Of a stretch of 64,000 nt of DNA, positions 27,620 to 36,271 are shown in pieces. Position 1 is the stretch's first letter, and every line of letters begins with the position of its first letter. The notes beneath the pieces are model-generated. The model saw only the letters and a program-made list of their open reading frames with translations. It was not told where the DNA came from and did no database searches. This DNA comes from an uncultured Eubacteriales bacterium (GTDB lineage Bacteria; Bacillota; Clostridia; Oscillospirales; Acutalibacteraceae), in NCBI GenBank assembly GCA_934489735.1, contig CAKSSR010000012.1, positions 1 through 64,000 of the forward strand, given 5' to 3'. The position numbers were made by a program, and so were the translations under genes.

Positions 27620-29770
27620 TTACACCTCTTTTTTCAACTTTTTCTTTGTTATCATAACTATAGCTGTCATTATTCCCAATAAGATTATATAATACCAAGA
27701 GTCATCACCTGTTGAAGGAGACTTAACAACGCGATCTACTCTTTCCTTTTCATAATGATTTGTATCCGGTCCGTCAACATATTCATATGTATCTTTTCCG
27801 CTGACGTTCATATCATCTAAATCGCTTTTAATCTTATCCATATCTGGTTCATTGTCAGCTTTTCCGTTGCCTCCTGTATTGTTGTTATCATTATTATCAT
27901 TATCATTATTACCATTATTATTAACTACTTCTTCTGCCTTTATATACTTATATGATCTACTCCCCGTATCATCTTTAATCATATTGTCGAATTTTGCCTT
28001 TGATTTGTATACTTCGTCCTTATAAGGGCTTTCATCTCCATAGTAAAAGTTAATATAATTTCCTTGTGGAGGACTTATCATGACATAGTACTCTCCTGAC
28101 TCACTTGCAACAGAACACTTCCCGCCTGACAGTTCAATATCTCCTCCTAATATGTTAATTGGATTATAAGTCTTTCCAGTTGAAACAAATCCGTTGTCAT
28201 TTGCTTTTATTTTCATACTTGAGCCTGTATTAACATTCATTTCTCCTGAAGATTCTATTCCATTGTCACAATTTTCTATACTTAAAGCACCGGATGAATG
28301 ATTTATCTTTTCTGCCTTTATTCCAGTCTTTAAATTTTTTATTTCCAATTTATCATCCCCTAATATATTTAGAACTCCATTAACTAAAATACCATAATTC
28401 TTACCTGATTCTCCATCGCCTGTTGCATTTGTTGATCCATCTATTGCATTATTACCATTGAATTCTAAGTTCAAATCTCCATCTGAATATATTGCCGCTG
28501 ATTCATCATTGGAAACTTTACTTAAACCTAACATAGCTTTGTTTAATACTATCGAATTCGTTATAGCATTATAATATACTGACTTACTGTTGTCACCTAG
28601 TATGTCGCTGCTGTTGCTCTTTGTCAATTTAGCTCCACCTACGTATACATTACCACATAGCAAATATGGATTTTGGTAAACGCTTTCAACCGTAGTCAAT
28701 ATCGGTAGATAATATATTGCTCCACTATTATTATCTCTTAAACTTGCCCACATTTGGCTTGAGTTTCCTTGGTTTGAATTAAATATTCCAAAGTCTGCGC
28801 CACCGCATTTTAAGCTTTTGCTACTCTTATCATAAGTAATTAAATTGCTATTATATTTTTCTCCATTCAAGTAATAGTCTCCAACCGTTTGACAGCCTAT
28901 ACGTCCATTTATTATAGTCTGATCCCACATATAAATCTTGCTGCCATTTTCTTTACTGATCGCACTTTCTCCTTTGTAATCGTTTTTTAATTCATCCATA
29001 AAGCATGCACAGTACTCCGTATTCGAATTACCTTGCTTAGGCCCTATATAGCCACATATTCCCCCTACCATAGCATTGCTTCCATCTGAATTATCATAAT
29101 CGTTGCCACTTGATTCTAAAATAATCGAACCCAAGGAATAACAATATCTAACTGTTCCATTCTGTCTCCCGACAATTCCCCCTATATTATATATTCCTGA
29201 TGACTTTTTATTGCTTATCCTCACCTCTGCATAACAATTTTCAATTATTGCCTTATTTTCGTTCTCTCCTGCTATGCCTCCTATCGCACACGTTGCATTT
29301 GATGAAGTCGATCCCACTGAAATGTTATTTAAAACCTTACAGCAGCATCCCGTAATCTTTCCCTCATTGATTCCTGCTATACATCCGATTGTCTTATTCC
29401 CTCCAAGGGTATTAGAAATCTTATTTACGATAACATTTAGGTTCTTAATCTCACCCGATTCTCCAAGTATGCTAAACAATCCCACATTGCTTTGTTTATC
29501 ATTGCTAAAGTCTAGCCCAACTATGGATTTCCTTCCCCCATCAAAAGTTCCATTAAACTTCTTTCCATCTGCGATATAGTTTCTCCAGCTGCAGTCACTT
29601 ATATCTATGTCTGAACTCAGGGATATTTCCTTTCCCGAAAAGTCATTACCCCCAGCAATTTTCTCCATAAATTCACAAAATTCTCCTTTATTCGTAAGGA
29701 CTATCTTGCTATCATCCCAATTAATACCGAATATATTTATCATTAAGAAAGAATAGATAAACATACTCAT
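27620..29770 (-). CDS. GLUG-repeat surface protein A with sortase-type signal
   Basis: From the ATG at 29770 this gives 716 residues. The in-frame sequence upstream has an ATT at 29794, eight bases after AAAGGGGG, and would add a basic KRCVVFI stretch completing a normal signal peptide; the ATG at 29770 has no good SD. GLUG-type repeats are seen (IGCIAGINEGKITGCC, IGGIAGENENKAIIENCY, IGGIVGRQNGTVRYCY), then beta-helix-like sequence, an RSYKYIKAEE segment and an Asn/Asp-rich linker. The C-terminus SPSTGDD, hydrophobic segment, then KKKLKKEV fits a sortase sorting signal. The downstream paralogue starts 5 bases after the stop. Surface attachment is likely. Confidence 0.85.
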   Translation of the reverse strand: MSMFIYSFLMINIFGINWDDSKIVLTNKGEFCEFMEKIAGGNDFSGKEISLSSDIDISDCSWRNYIADGKKFNGTFDGGRKSIVGLDFSNDKQSNVGLFSILGESGEIKNLNVIVNKISNTLGGNKTIGCIAGINEGKITGCCCKVLNNISVGSTSSNATCAIGGIAGENENKAIIENCYAEVRISNKKSSGIYNIGGIVGRQNGTVRYCYSLGSIILESSGNDYDNSDGSNAMVGGICGYIGPKQGNSNTEYCACFMDELKNDYKGESAISKENGSKIYMWDQTIINGRIGCQTVGDYYLNGEKYNSNLITYDKSSKSLKCGGADFGIFNSNQGNSSQMWASLRDNNSGAIYYLPILTTVESVYQNPYLLCGNVYVGGAKLTKSNSSDILGDNSKSVYYNAITNSIVLNKAMLGLSKVSNDESAAIYSDGDLNLEFNGNNAIDGSTNATGDGESGKNYGILVNGVLNILGDDKLEIKNLKTGIKAEKINHSSGALSIENCDNGIESSGEMNVNTGSSMKIKANDNGFVSTGKTYNPINILGGDIELSGGKCSVASESGEYYVMISPPQGNYINFYYGDESPYKDEVYKSKAKFDNMIKDDTGSRSYKYIKAEEVVNNNGNNDNDNNDNNNTGGNGKADNEPDMDKIKSDLDDMNVSGKDTYEYVDGPDTNHYEKERVDRVVKSPSTGDDSWYYIILLGIMTAIVMITKKKLKKEV

Positions 29771-29870
29771 AATAAATACAACACACCTTTTAATTTTAAT
29801 TACCCCCTTTATTACTATTTTTTAAATGCAAATAAACCATTCTAACAAATTTCTTCTATTTGCGATTAAT

Positions 29871-29898
29871 ATCATAACATATTTTAAATTATTGTCAA
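29871..29898 (-). promoter_or_regulatory. Promoter of the GLUG surface-protein operon
   Basis: TTGACA (29893-29898) and TATGAT (29871-29876) with a 16-base spacer on the minus strand. This leaves a leader of about 70 bases before the proposed start. Confidence 0.8.
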
Positions 29899-30117
29899 AT
29901 TAAATTTAGACATTTTTATGTAAAGATATCTATTATGCACATATTGACTAGATCTTTATAATAAATTGTATATCGTTGGATATGAATGATATAATAATGC
30001 TTAATTCCGGAAATTTAATTAAATATTTATTTTTCTTAAAATTTCTCTTTTGATTATAAATTCCATGTGGATATTGTCAATTTTATACTAATTCTTAAAT
30101 AGTTCTTAAATAAACAT
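29899..30117. other. AT-rich intergenic region with no gene seen
   Basis: Between the surface-protein promoter and the mnmE terminator I see no open frame or structured element of note. Confidence 0.4.
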
Positions 30118-30163
30118 AAAAAAATCTCGACATATCAAACCTTACTCCGTTCATGTCGAGACT
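30118..30163 (-). terminator. Terminator after mnmE
   Basis: TCTCGACAT and ATGTCGAGA form a 9-bp stem with a 19-base loop. On the minus strand TTTTTTT follows. Confidence 0.85.
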
Positions 30164-30199
30164 TTTGTTTTCTATTTTCTTCTTTTTTCTTACTTTTTG

Positions 30200-31564
30200 T
30201 CATTTTCCCACGCAGAATTTCGAAAATACCTTGTCCAATATTGCCGCCGAGGCACTTTCTCCTGTAACTTTTAATAATTCTTCTATTGCTGCGCTTATCG
30301 TTACGTTAATAGCATCTAATGTCACTCCCATTTTTATGTCATCACATGCCTCTTTTACTAAATCTGCTGCTGATTTTACTGAATTATACTGTCTCTCTGT
30401 CGATAAGATACCTTCCTCTTCCTTCAGATTAGACAGCCCCACTATATTCGATATCATCCCATTTAGATCTTCTAATCCTTTATTCGATTTAGCTGAAATC
30501 AATACTATATTTCTTATATTATCCTTTATCAATGATAAATCTATCTTCATTTCTAAATCTGTCTTATTAATTACTGCAATTGTATTGTTCGGGTCTAGTA
30601 TTTCTAGTATCTTTTTATCATCTTCGTTCAATTCCTCTGACGAATCAAACAATGCCAAAACCAATTGTGATGACTTTATTTTCTCTTTTGCTTTATCCAC
30701 CCCTATACTTTCAACTATATCCTCTGTATTTCTTATTCCTGCGGTATCAGACAGGTTCAAAGTCATGTCCCCTATATTGATAGTCTCTTCAACTACGTCT
30801 CTAGTTGTTCCCGGAATGTTAGTTACTATTGACCTGTCGTATCCTGAGAGTCTATTCATGAGCGTCGATTTACCCACATTCGGTCTCCCTATTATAGCTG
30901 TGTCTATACCATTCTTTATTATTTTTCCTGAATCATAAGTATTCATTAACTTTTCCAAACTGATCTTACATTCGCTCAATCTACTCAATAACTTTTCATT
31001 ATCTACTTCATCTATGTCTTCTTCAGGATAATCCGACCATGCGCAAAGATGTGCTGCAATATCTAATAATATCGTCTTTGCTTTATCTATTTTCTCTTTT
31101 ATTATACCATTTCCCATTGCTATTGCTGCTTTTGCCGCCCTCATGTTCGATGCATTTATTATATCCATTACTGATTCCGCTTTGGTTAAGTCTATCTTTC
31201 CATTCAAAAATGCCCTTTTTGTAAATTCTCCTGGTTCTGCTGGCCTTGCCCCTGCATTTATTAATAATCTTAGTACTCGTTTTAATATATATAATCCTCC
31301 ATGACATGATATCTCAACCACATCTTCCCCTGTATAGCTGTTTGGATTATTAAAAACTAAAATAATGCACTCATCTACTATCTCATCTTTATCAATTATG
31401 TGCCCAAATGATGCTGTGTATCCCTTCATATTGCTTGCTTTCTTGCTATTGGTGATACTTTTAAACACTTTATCAACTATTTCTTTAGATCTTTCTCCTG
31501 ATACCCTTATTACACCTATTCCTCCTTGACCTTTCGGTGTAGATATCGCTGCAATTGTATCCAT
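30200..31564 (-). CDS. mnmE: tRNA modification GTPase MnmE (TrmE)
   Basis: A 454-residue protein that with MnmG installs the (carboxymethyl)aminomethyl group on wobble uridine 34 of certain tRNAs. The N-terminal folate-binding domain starts DTIAAISTPKGQGGIGVIRVSG. The inserted GTPase domain has GRPNVGKST (226-234), a DTAG and NKTD. The C-terminus CVGK provides the conserved Cys (451). It follows jag on the same strand. mnmG and rsmG, which usually come next, are absent: a terminator and surface-protein genes follow instead. Confidence 0.97.
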   Translation of the reverse strand: MDTIAAISTPKGQGGIGVIRVSGERSKEIVDKVFKSITNSKKASNMKGYTASFGHIIDKDEIVDECIILVFNNPNSYTGEDVVEISCHGGLYILKRVLRLLINAGARPAEPGEFTKRAFLNGKIDLTKAESVMDIINASNMRAAKAAIAMGNGIIKEKIDKAKTILLDIAAHLCAWSDYPEEDIDEVDNEKLLSRLSECKISLEKLMNTYDSGKIIKNGIDTAIIGRPNVGKSTLMNRLSGYDRSIVTNIPGTTRDVVEETINIGDMTLNLSDTAGIRNTEDIVESIGVDKAKEKIKSSQLVLALFDSSEELNEDDKKILEILDPNNTIAVINKTDLEMKIDLSLIKDNIRNIVLISAKSNKGLEDLNGMISNIVGLSNLKEEEGILSTERQYNSVKSAADLVKEACDDIKMGVTLDAINVTISAAIEELLKVTGESASAAILDKVFSKFCVGK

Positions 31565-31602
31565 TTTTTAATTTTCTCCTCCATTTTCTAAATATAATTA
31601 AT

Positions 31603-31633
31603 GACCTATAGCCAGTTTGATAGAGCTATAGAT
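31603..31633 (-). other. Intercistronic hairpin between jag and mnmE
   Basis: GATCTATAGC and GCTATAGGTC pair with an 11-base loop and no clear T-run. It could be a weak attenuator or an RNA processing site. Confidence 0.4.
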
Positions 31634-31646
31634 CATCTTATCTCAT

Positions 31647-32402
31647 TTATTTCTTTGGTCCGCTATTATATGTCTTTCCGTTGTTGTGCTCATTGTTTGA
31701 ATAATATCTCTTTTTGTACGGTCTCCTTCTAAATTGTTCTCTCCCTCTTCTAAAATGATCATTCTTCCCTTGAGGTCTTCCTGAAATTATAACATATCTT
31801 CCTAAATCTCTGCCTTCTGACCATGAACATGCTCCGTCTATCTTTTGAACTTCGTTATGTATTATCTTTCTTTCATAAGGATTCATCGGTTCAAGTGCAT
31901 ATGACCTTCTGTTCCTTATTGCTCTTGCTGACATATTCCTGGCTAGTTTCTCCAACGATTTCTTTCTTGCTTCCCTGAAGTCCCCTATGTTTATATTAAT
32001 TCTGTAATATCCTTCTTTTTTCTCATTTGCCACTAGTCCCGCTAAATATTGCAAAGAATCTAATATTTCCCCTCTTTTTCCTACTAAAAATCCTAGGTCC
32101 TCACCATTTAGCTCAAATTCAGCTCCATTGCTCACTAGTTTTTTGCTAAGAGTAAAAAACTCTACTCCCATTTGCTTTAGTATATCTCTTATATAATTTT
32201 CCGCCCTTACGTCCGGAGTATCTTCTATTTCAATATATGCACGTACAATCGCTTCTTTTCCACCAAATATCCCAAATGTCTTCTTTGTTGGAAGTTGTAA
32301 AATTTCAAAACTTACAGACTCATCTTCAATTCCAAGCTTACTATAGGCATTCCTTTTAGCTAATTCAATTGTTTCCCCCGTACCAATAGCTTCTGTCCAC
32401 AT
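31647..32402 (-). CDS. jag: RNA-binding protein Jag/KhpB (SpoIIIJ-associated)
   Basis: A 251-residue protein with the three expected parts: a Jag N-terminal domain (WTEAIGTGETIELAKRNAY...GIFGGKEAIVRAYIE), a KH domain with the LVGKRGEILDSLQYL loop near residues 107-121, and an R3H domain (NRRSYALEPMNPYERKIIHNEVQ). A basic, Arg/Asn-rich tail of about 45 residues follows. The family binds RNA with KhpA and affects cell elongation and division. It sits in the conserved yidC-jag-mnmE order but with a 397-base gap after yidC. Confidence 0.95.
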   Translation of the reverse strand: MWTEAIGTGETIELAKRNAYSKLGIEDESVSFEILQLPTKKTFGIFGGKEAIVRAYIEIEDTPDVRAENYIRDILKQMGVEFFTLSKKLVSNGAEFELNGEDLGFLVGKRGEILDSLQYLAGLVANEKKEGYYRININIGDFREARKKSLEKLARNMSARAIRNRRSYALEPMNPYERKIIHNEVQKIDGACSWSEGRDLGRYVIISGRPQGKNDHFRRGREQFRRRPYKKRYYSNNEHNNGKTYNSGPKK

Positions 32403-32799
32403 TCATTATACCGTTGTCAAAAATCTATAATATTACAAGCTTTGTCAAATCCCTTATCCTTTAAAGTCAGGTAATAACACATTCCCTTTAAAAAACTTAA
32501 ATTTCTTATACAATTGATGATAGATATATATAAACTTTCATTCTTTTGTTTTAGATTCTTCTTATAATTCATTGACATATCTCATCAGAAGAAAAACATT
32601 CATCAATTATTTTCACTCAGTTCTCGCTGTCTCGTTACTTTTTGGTGAACGCTAGTTACCTGTTGCATATTTCTTTCAACTATCGCAATACTATTAGCTC
32701 TTTATATCGACAACGGTCTTCACCACCTTTCTCTATTCTGTTCTTTTTTTTACCTACGACCACATTTTCTTCGTCTTTTTAATTCTGTTGATACCTTTT
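32403..32799. other. Unusually long spacer between yidC and jag
   Basis: No open frame, terminator or known RNA was recognised in 397 bases. These two genes are normally almost contiguous. Confidence 0.45.
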
Positions 32800-33732
32800 T
32801 TAATTTATATCATTTGTAATTTCTTGTCGTTCACTTACTTCTTTCTCATTTAATTCTAATCTTGCTATCCTTCTCGCTTCTTCCATAATAGTTACTTTCT
32901 CTTTACTAAACATCTTCTGCATCAATATTGAGTCGAATATTGAAAAAATTGATGAAGTAATCCAAAATATTCCTACCGCCGCTGGATAAGTATATACCCA
33001 CCAGGTGAACATAAGCGGCATAATGATCATCATTCCATACTTCATACATCCAGCACCAGGTACCTGAGCTTGATTTCCGTTCGACTTTTGTAAAAAAATC
33101 GTGCTTAATACCATCGCTACAAAGCCCAAAACCGGAAGTATCCACAACATGCTTGAAAAGTCACTGCCTTTGGGAGTCTGTAGCAAATCCAGACCTAAAA
33201 AATCAAATCCATCGTGAAACTCACTGATTTCTGCTAAGTCCGCTTCATCAAAAGCTACTAATTGATCCTTTATTTGAGGAAATAACTTTATTATTTCTAT
33301 CTCCACGTTGTTATTACTAACCGATGGCTTAATCTGTTTTACTACTTCTATGGCTGAATTGACCTTGCCTGCCTCTAAGTGAAGAGTACTTTTCAATGGA
33401 TGATTAACTGAGTTCATTATTCCAGTTATCAAAATCAATGGAATAAACATCACCCAACAGCCATTAAGTGGGTTGTATCCTTCTTTCTGATACAGTTTTG
33501 CTAGCTCTTCGTCATACTTTTTTCTGTCTTTTCCATATCTTTTTTGTAATTCTACTTGCTTAGTGCTGATTTTTGTTTGTTTAACTATATTTTTTCTGTT
33601 CTTGATATTACCCGGTATCATCAACAATCTTGATATAATAGCAAATAACATGATTGCTAAACCATAACTGTTAGTAACCTTTAATAAAAACTCAAGTACA
33701 TAGCCAAAAATACTACCTATAATATCAAACAT
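32800..33732 (-). CDS. yidC: Membrane protein insertase YidC/SpoIIIJ (Oxa1 family)
   Basis: A 310-residue insertase that places proteins into the cytoplasmic membrane with or without SecYEG. Hydrophobic helices are seen around residues 10-35 (YVLEFLLKVTNSYGLAIMLFA), in GCWVMFIPLILITGIMN, LWILPVLGFVAMVLSTIF and GMMIIMPLMFTWWVYTYPAAVGIFWITSSIFSIF. The cytoplasmic loop NRKNIVKQTKISTKQVELQK holds an Arg/Lys-rich segment typical of the Gram-positive short form. No lipobox is apparent. The SD is weak. It lies between yidD and jag as in most Firmicutes. Confidence 0.95.
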   Translation of the reverse strand: MFDIIGSIFGYVLEFLLKVTNSYGLAIMLFAIISRLLMIPGNIKNRKNIVKQTKISTKQVELQKRYGKDRKKYDEELAKLYQKEGYNPLNGCWVMFIPLILITGIMNSVNHPLKSTLHLEAGKVNSAIEVVKQIKPSVSNNNVEIEIIKLFPQIKDQLVAFDEADLAEISEFHDGFDFLGLDLLQTPKGSDFSSMLWILPVLGFVAMVLSTIFLQKSNGNQAQVPGAGCMKYGMMIIMPLMFTWWVYTYPAAVGIFWITSSIFSIFDSILMQKMFSKEKVTIMEEARRIARLELNEKEVSERQEITNDIN

Positions 33733-33976
33733 ACGATTATGCTACCATGGACAACTTAAATTTATCTAGTAAACTACCCGCTCGACTGAAGTCTTTTCAA
33801 ACCATCGCTTTAACTATCGCTTGATTAACCTAAAATACTCTTATACAATGCTTGCAAATGGTTAGGTTCGGCTAGTCCCTGGCTTACCTTTTCTTAAAAA
33901 TATTAATAAAGTCTGGTAGCTTCTCCTCCCTTTGTTTACATTGTTTCACAACTTGATAGTTGCTTACTTGATTAGC
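33733..33976. other. Spacer between yidD and yidC without recognised gene
   Basis: 244 bases with a GGGAGGAG stretch on the minus strand near 33925 but no following frame of useful length. The same cluster has spacers of 269 and 397 bases on either side. Confidence 0.4.
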
Positions 33977-34207
33977 TCAATCTTTTTCTGGTACTGGATC
34001 ATAGCCACCTTTAAAAAATCTATTACATCTTAAAAATCTCTTAATAAATAACCATAATCCTTTAATAAAACCATACCTTTCTATCGCTTCTATTGCATAT
34101 GCAGAACATGTTGGATAAAATCTACATGTCGGCCCTTTGAGTGGCGATATGCACCTCTGATAAAACTTTATTGCTTTAATTAAAATTTTGGATATCATTA
34201 CTTTCAT
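33977..34207 (-). CDS. yidD: Membrane protein insertion efficiency factor YidD
   Basis: A 76-residue protein with the family core [21 protein letters not shown] (three conserved Cys with Pro) and GGYDPVP at the end. YidD assists YidC-dependent membrane insertion. The N-terminal [15 protein letters not shown] forms an amphipathic helix. Position between rnpA and yidC is the usual one. Confidence 0.95.
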   Translation of the reverse strand: MKVMISKILIKAIKFYQRCISPLKGPTCRFYPTCSAYAIEAIERYGFIKGLWLFIKRFLRCNRFFKGGYDPVPEKD

Positions 34208-34476
34208 TACCTAAATTATATTGACTGCTGCCTAAAATAAGAACAAATATATCAACATCGGGAAATCGAAAGTCTTTACAAATGCTTCTTACCGCTTCTC
34301 TATGTACGCTTCTTCGCAATCATTAGCTATACTTTTTTCAAAAGTTCTCATTCAAATTACGTACCACGCAGTATCGATTTTTAAGACTTGCTTTAAAGTT
34401 TCTATCCCAATGCTGCAAATTTCTTACTTATTTATTGATTTCCTTACCCTTTTTTAATACAACTTCATATTCATCA

Positions 34477-34824
34477 TTACTTCATAATGACCCCTACTTT
34501 GACTAAATGCTTGCGCATCGAGACCATCATATCTGTACTCTTATAATTAGGAGTCCTGTTCCTACAAACAAATATTATCCTATATCCCGGATTGATCTCT
34601 ACATCCTTAATGCTTAACCTGTATGACTCTTTTATAACCCTTCTTGCTCTATTTCTAAGCACTGCGTTACCTATCCTCTTGCTGGATGTGATCCCTATCT
34701 TGGTATTGTAACCGTCATTACCTTTGAGTACATATGATATAAAACCAGGAAGCATATATTTCTTCCCTTTCTTATAACATAACTGAAAATCTCTGTTCTT
34801 CTTTATCATCTCTACTTTGTTCAT
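34477..34824 (-). CDS. rnpA: Ribonuclease P protein component
   Basis: A 115-residue basic protein that assists the RNase P RNA in removing 5' leaders from pre-tRNAs. The RNR signature is present as KRIGNAVLRNRARRVIKESYR (about residues 49-69), preceded by FQLCYKKGKK. It follows rpmH by about 100 bases and precedes yidD by 269 bases. Confidence 0.95.
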   Translation of the reverse strand: MNKVEMIKKNRDFQLCYKKGKKYMLPGFISYVLKGNDGYNTKIGITSSKRIGNAVLRNRARRVIKESYRLSIKDVEINPGYRIIFVCRNRTPNYKSTDMMVSMRKHLVKVGVIMK

Positions 34825-34924
34825 AAACTTCTTTATCCTTTGTTCAGATACTTTACATTTACTTGCAAAGTACTAGCAAAAAACGCCTTGCTTACCTCAT
34901 TTCAAGGAAGCTTTGGCGATTTTC

Positions 34925-35059
34925 TTAATAACATAAACGTTTTCTTCCCCTAGCTCTACGCCTTGCTAATACTTTTCTACCATTTCTGTCTGACATTCTT
35001 TTTCTAAATCCATGAACCTTTTTCCTGTGCAATTTCTTAGGTTGATAAGTTCTTAACAT
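34925..35059 (-). CDS. rpmH: 50S ribosomal protein L34
   Basis: A 44-residue basic protein ([21 protein letters not shown]...) of normal length. The ATG at 35059 has a GGAGGGAG SD. It is first in the rpmH-rnpA-yidD-yidC-jag-mnmE cluster. dnaA, which almost always faces rpmH near the replication origin, is absent: the upstream side holds hairpin elements and the cotJ operon. Confidence 0.97.
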   Translation of the reverse strand: MLRTYQPKKLHRKKVHGFRKRMSDRNGRKVLARRRARGRKRLCY

Positions 35060-35139
35060 AACCTTTTCTCCCTCCTTACCTTGATAAAATAAACTTGCAA
35101 AAATGCAAAAATAAGTAACTTGTACATTAATACAAGTAT

Positions 35140-35450
35140 CAGTTTTCCTGAACCTCCCACGACTAAAGTCGCAGGGTTCTTGGGAACTCTCTCCTAACGG
35201 AAAGATATTTACCAAGCTATCCCCGTAGTTCCTACGGTTCTTCCACTAACTCATGACTAAAGTCACGAGTGTGCGTGGTCGTTTCTAATCAACAGGTGAT
35301 AACGCAGTGACATCCTTCCTTCAACTATGTTTAAATAGGTAAAGGCTTCCTCTCATCTAGTGAGTAGTCGGTTCCCGTTTAATAGTACCTTCTATTTGTA
35401 CTAAGTATAAGCGAGCCATCCCCGTATGTCCTACGGTTATTCGTTTCCTT
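35140..35450. mobile_element. IS200/IS605-like hairpin remnant (possible MITE)
   Basis: Two hairpins with the GACTTTAGTC core occur: CCTGCGACTTTAGTCGTGGG at about 35157-35175, followed on the minus strand by AGGTTCAGG, and CGTGACTTTAGTCATGAG at about 35250-35268. Two further copies of ATCCCCGTA..TCCTACGGTT lie at about 35219-35238 and 35418-35437. The CGACTTTAGTCG hairpin with adjoining AGGTTCA resembles the ends and guide-RNA tails of IS200/IS605 elements. No transposase or TnpB frame is left. It may be a non-autonomous relic. Confidence 0.5.
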
Positions 35451-35824
35451 AATTGTATCAATTATTTTTCAATTTGTCAATAGTCACGGATACAATTAAA
35501 TCACTTCCACTTTCATTGCGCTTAAATATGGTTGATTTTTGCTACTTTTTCTAACTAAATTATAATATATAACATATCATTTTGTCAACCATTCTATACT
35601 TATGTAAATAAAATATACTTTACAGACCGAACTCAATGAGAAAAAGTGATAAAAAAAGACAAAGTACTTGCGCTGGAAAGTATTTTATCGACAAATTTTA
35701 ATAAATTTAACAAAGCATTTGAAATAATTAAGGATCGATGAGATAAAAGTCAATAAATTGTAACTTACTTCTACATATTTTAATATAATAATTAGTAATC
35801 TATTTAAATAGAAAGGAGTTTTTT
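35451..35824. other. AT-rich region upstream of cotJ; no dnaA or clear DnaA-box cluster
   Basis: Intergenic DNA between the hairpin relic and cotJA. A TATAAT at about 35790 and a CATATTTTA at about 35778 could form a sporulation-type promoter, but no confident -35 was found. I looked for TTATNCACA boxes and saw no cluster. Confidence 0.45.
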
Positions 35825-36016
35825 ATGACAGAAGAGAAATTTAACAATCAACCTCAGATTTCTGCTTTGCCAGATCAAGTAGTAGTCGGCATGGCTTATG
35901 TTCCATATCAGAATCCTAAAGAAATTTATAGTGCTGAACAGGGAATGTCTTGCGGTACTCTATTCCCTTGTCTTAATAAACCATTTAAAGAATGCGTAGG
36001 TGATAGCAGTGACTGA
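35825..36016 (+). CDS. cotJA: Spore coat-associated protein CotJA
   Basis: A 63-residue protein with the family pattern VVGMAYVPYQ...Y.AEQGMSCGTLFPCLNKPF. In Bacillus the CotJ proteins are made in the mother cell under sigma-E and become part of the coat interior. SD AAAGGAG. The end overlaps cotJB by 8 bases. Confidence 0.9.
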   Translation: MTEEKFNNQPQISALPDQVVVGMAYVPYQNPKEIYSAEQGMSCGTLFPCLNKPFKECVGDSSD

Positions 36017-36269
36017 AAGAGAAAGACTATTGAGAAAAATATCAGCTATTGACTTTGCTATTGTAGAATTAGGAATATTCTTGGATACCCATCCAGATGA
36101 CGCTTATGCTATACAGAAATTGGATGAGTATAGAAAGAAAAGTAATAACTTGATTAAGAATTATGAAGAAAACTTTGGACAACTGGTATCAAATCCTAAT
36201 GTCCCACCTAAAAATCGTTGGTCTTGGATAGCAAATCCTTGGCCATGGGAAACTAGAAAGGAGAAATAA
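36009..36269 (+). CDS. cotJB: Spore coat protein CotJB
   Basis: An 86-residue protein (MTERERLLRKISAIDFAIVE..., DTHPDDAYAI, WSWIANPWPWE) of family length. The chosen start is the GTG at 36009, six bases after AGGTG; an in-frame GTG at 36000 is possible. It overlaps cotJA and is followed two bases later by cotJC. Confidence 0.88.
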   Translation: MTERERLLRKISAIDFAIVELGIFLDTHPDDAYAIQKLDEYRKKSNNLIKNYEENFGQLVSNPNVPPKNRWSWIANPWPWETRKEK

Positions 36270-36271
36270 TT

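Noticed and set aside
35760..35800. Sigma-E or sigma-K promoter for cotJABC
   Set aside because: A CATATTTTA resembling a sigma-K -10 is present, but no matching -35 at the right distance, so I did not annotate it as a promoter.
35216..35824. Replication origin next to rpmH
   Set aside because: No dnaA gene, no cluster of TTATNCACA boxes and no AT-rich unwinding motif arrangement were seen.
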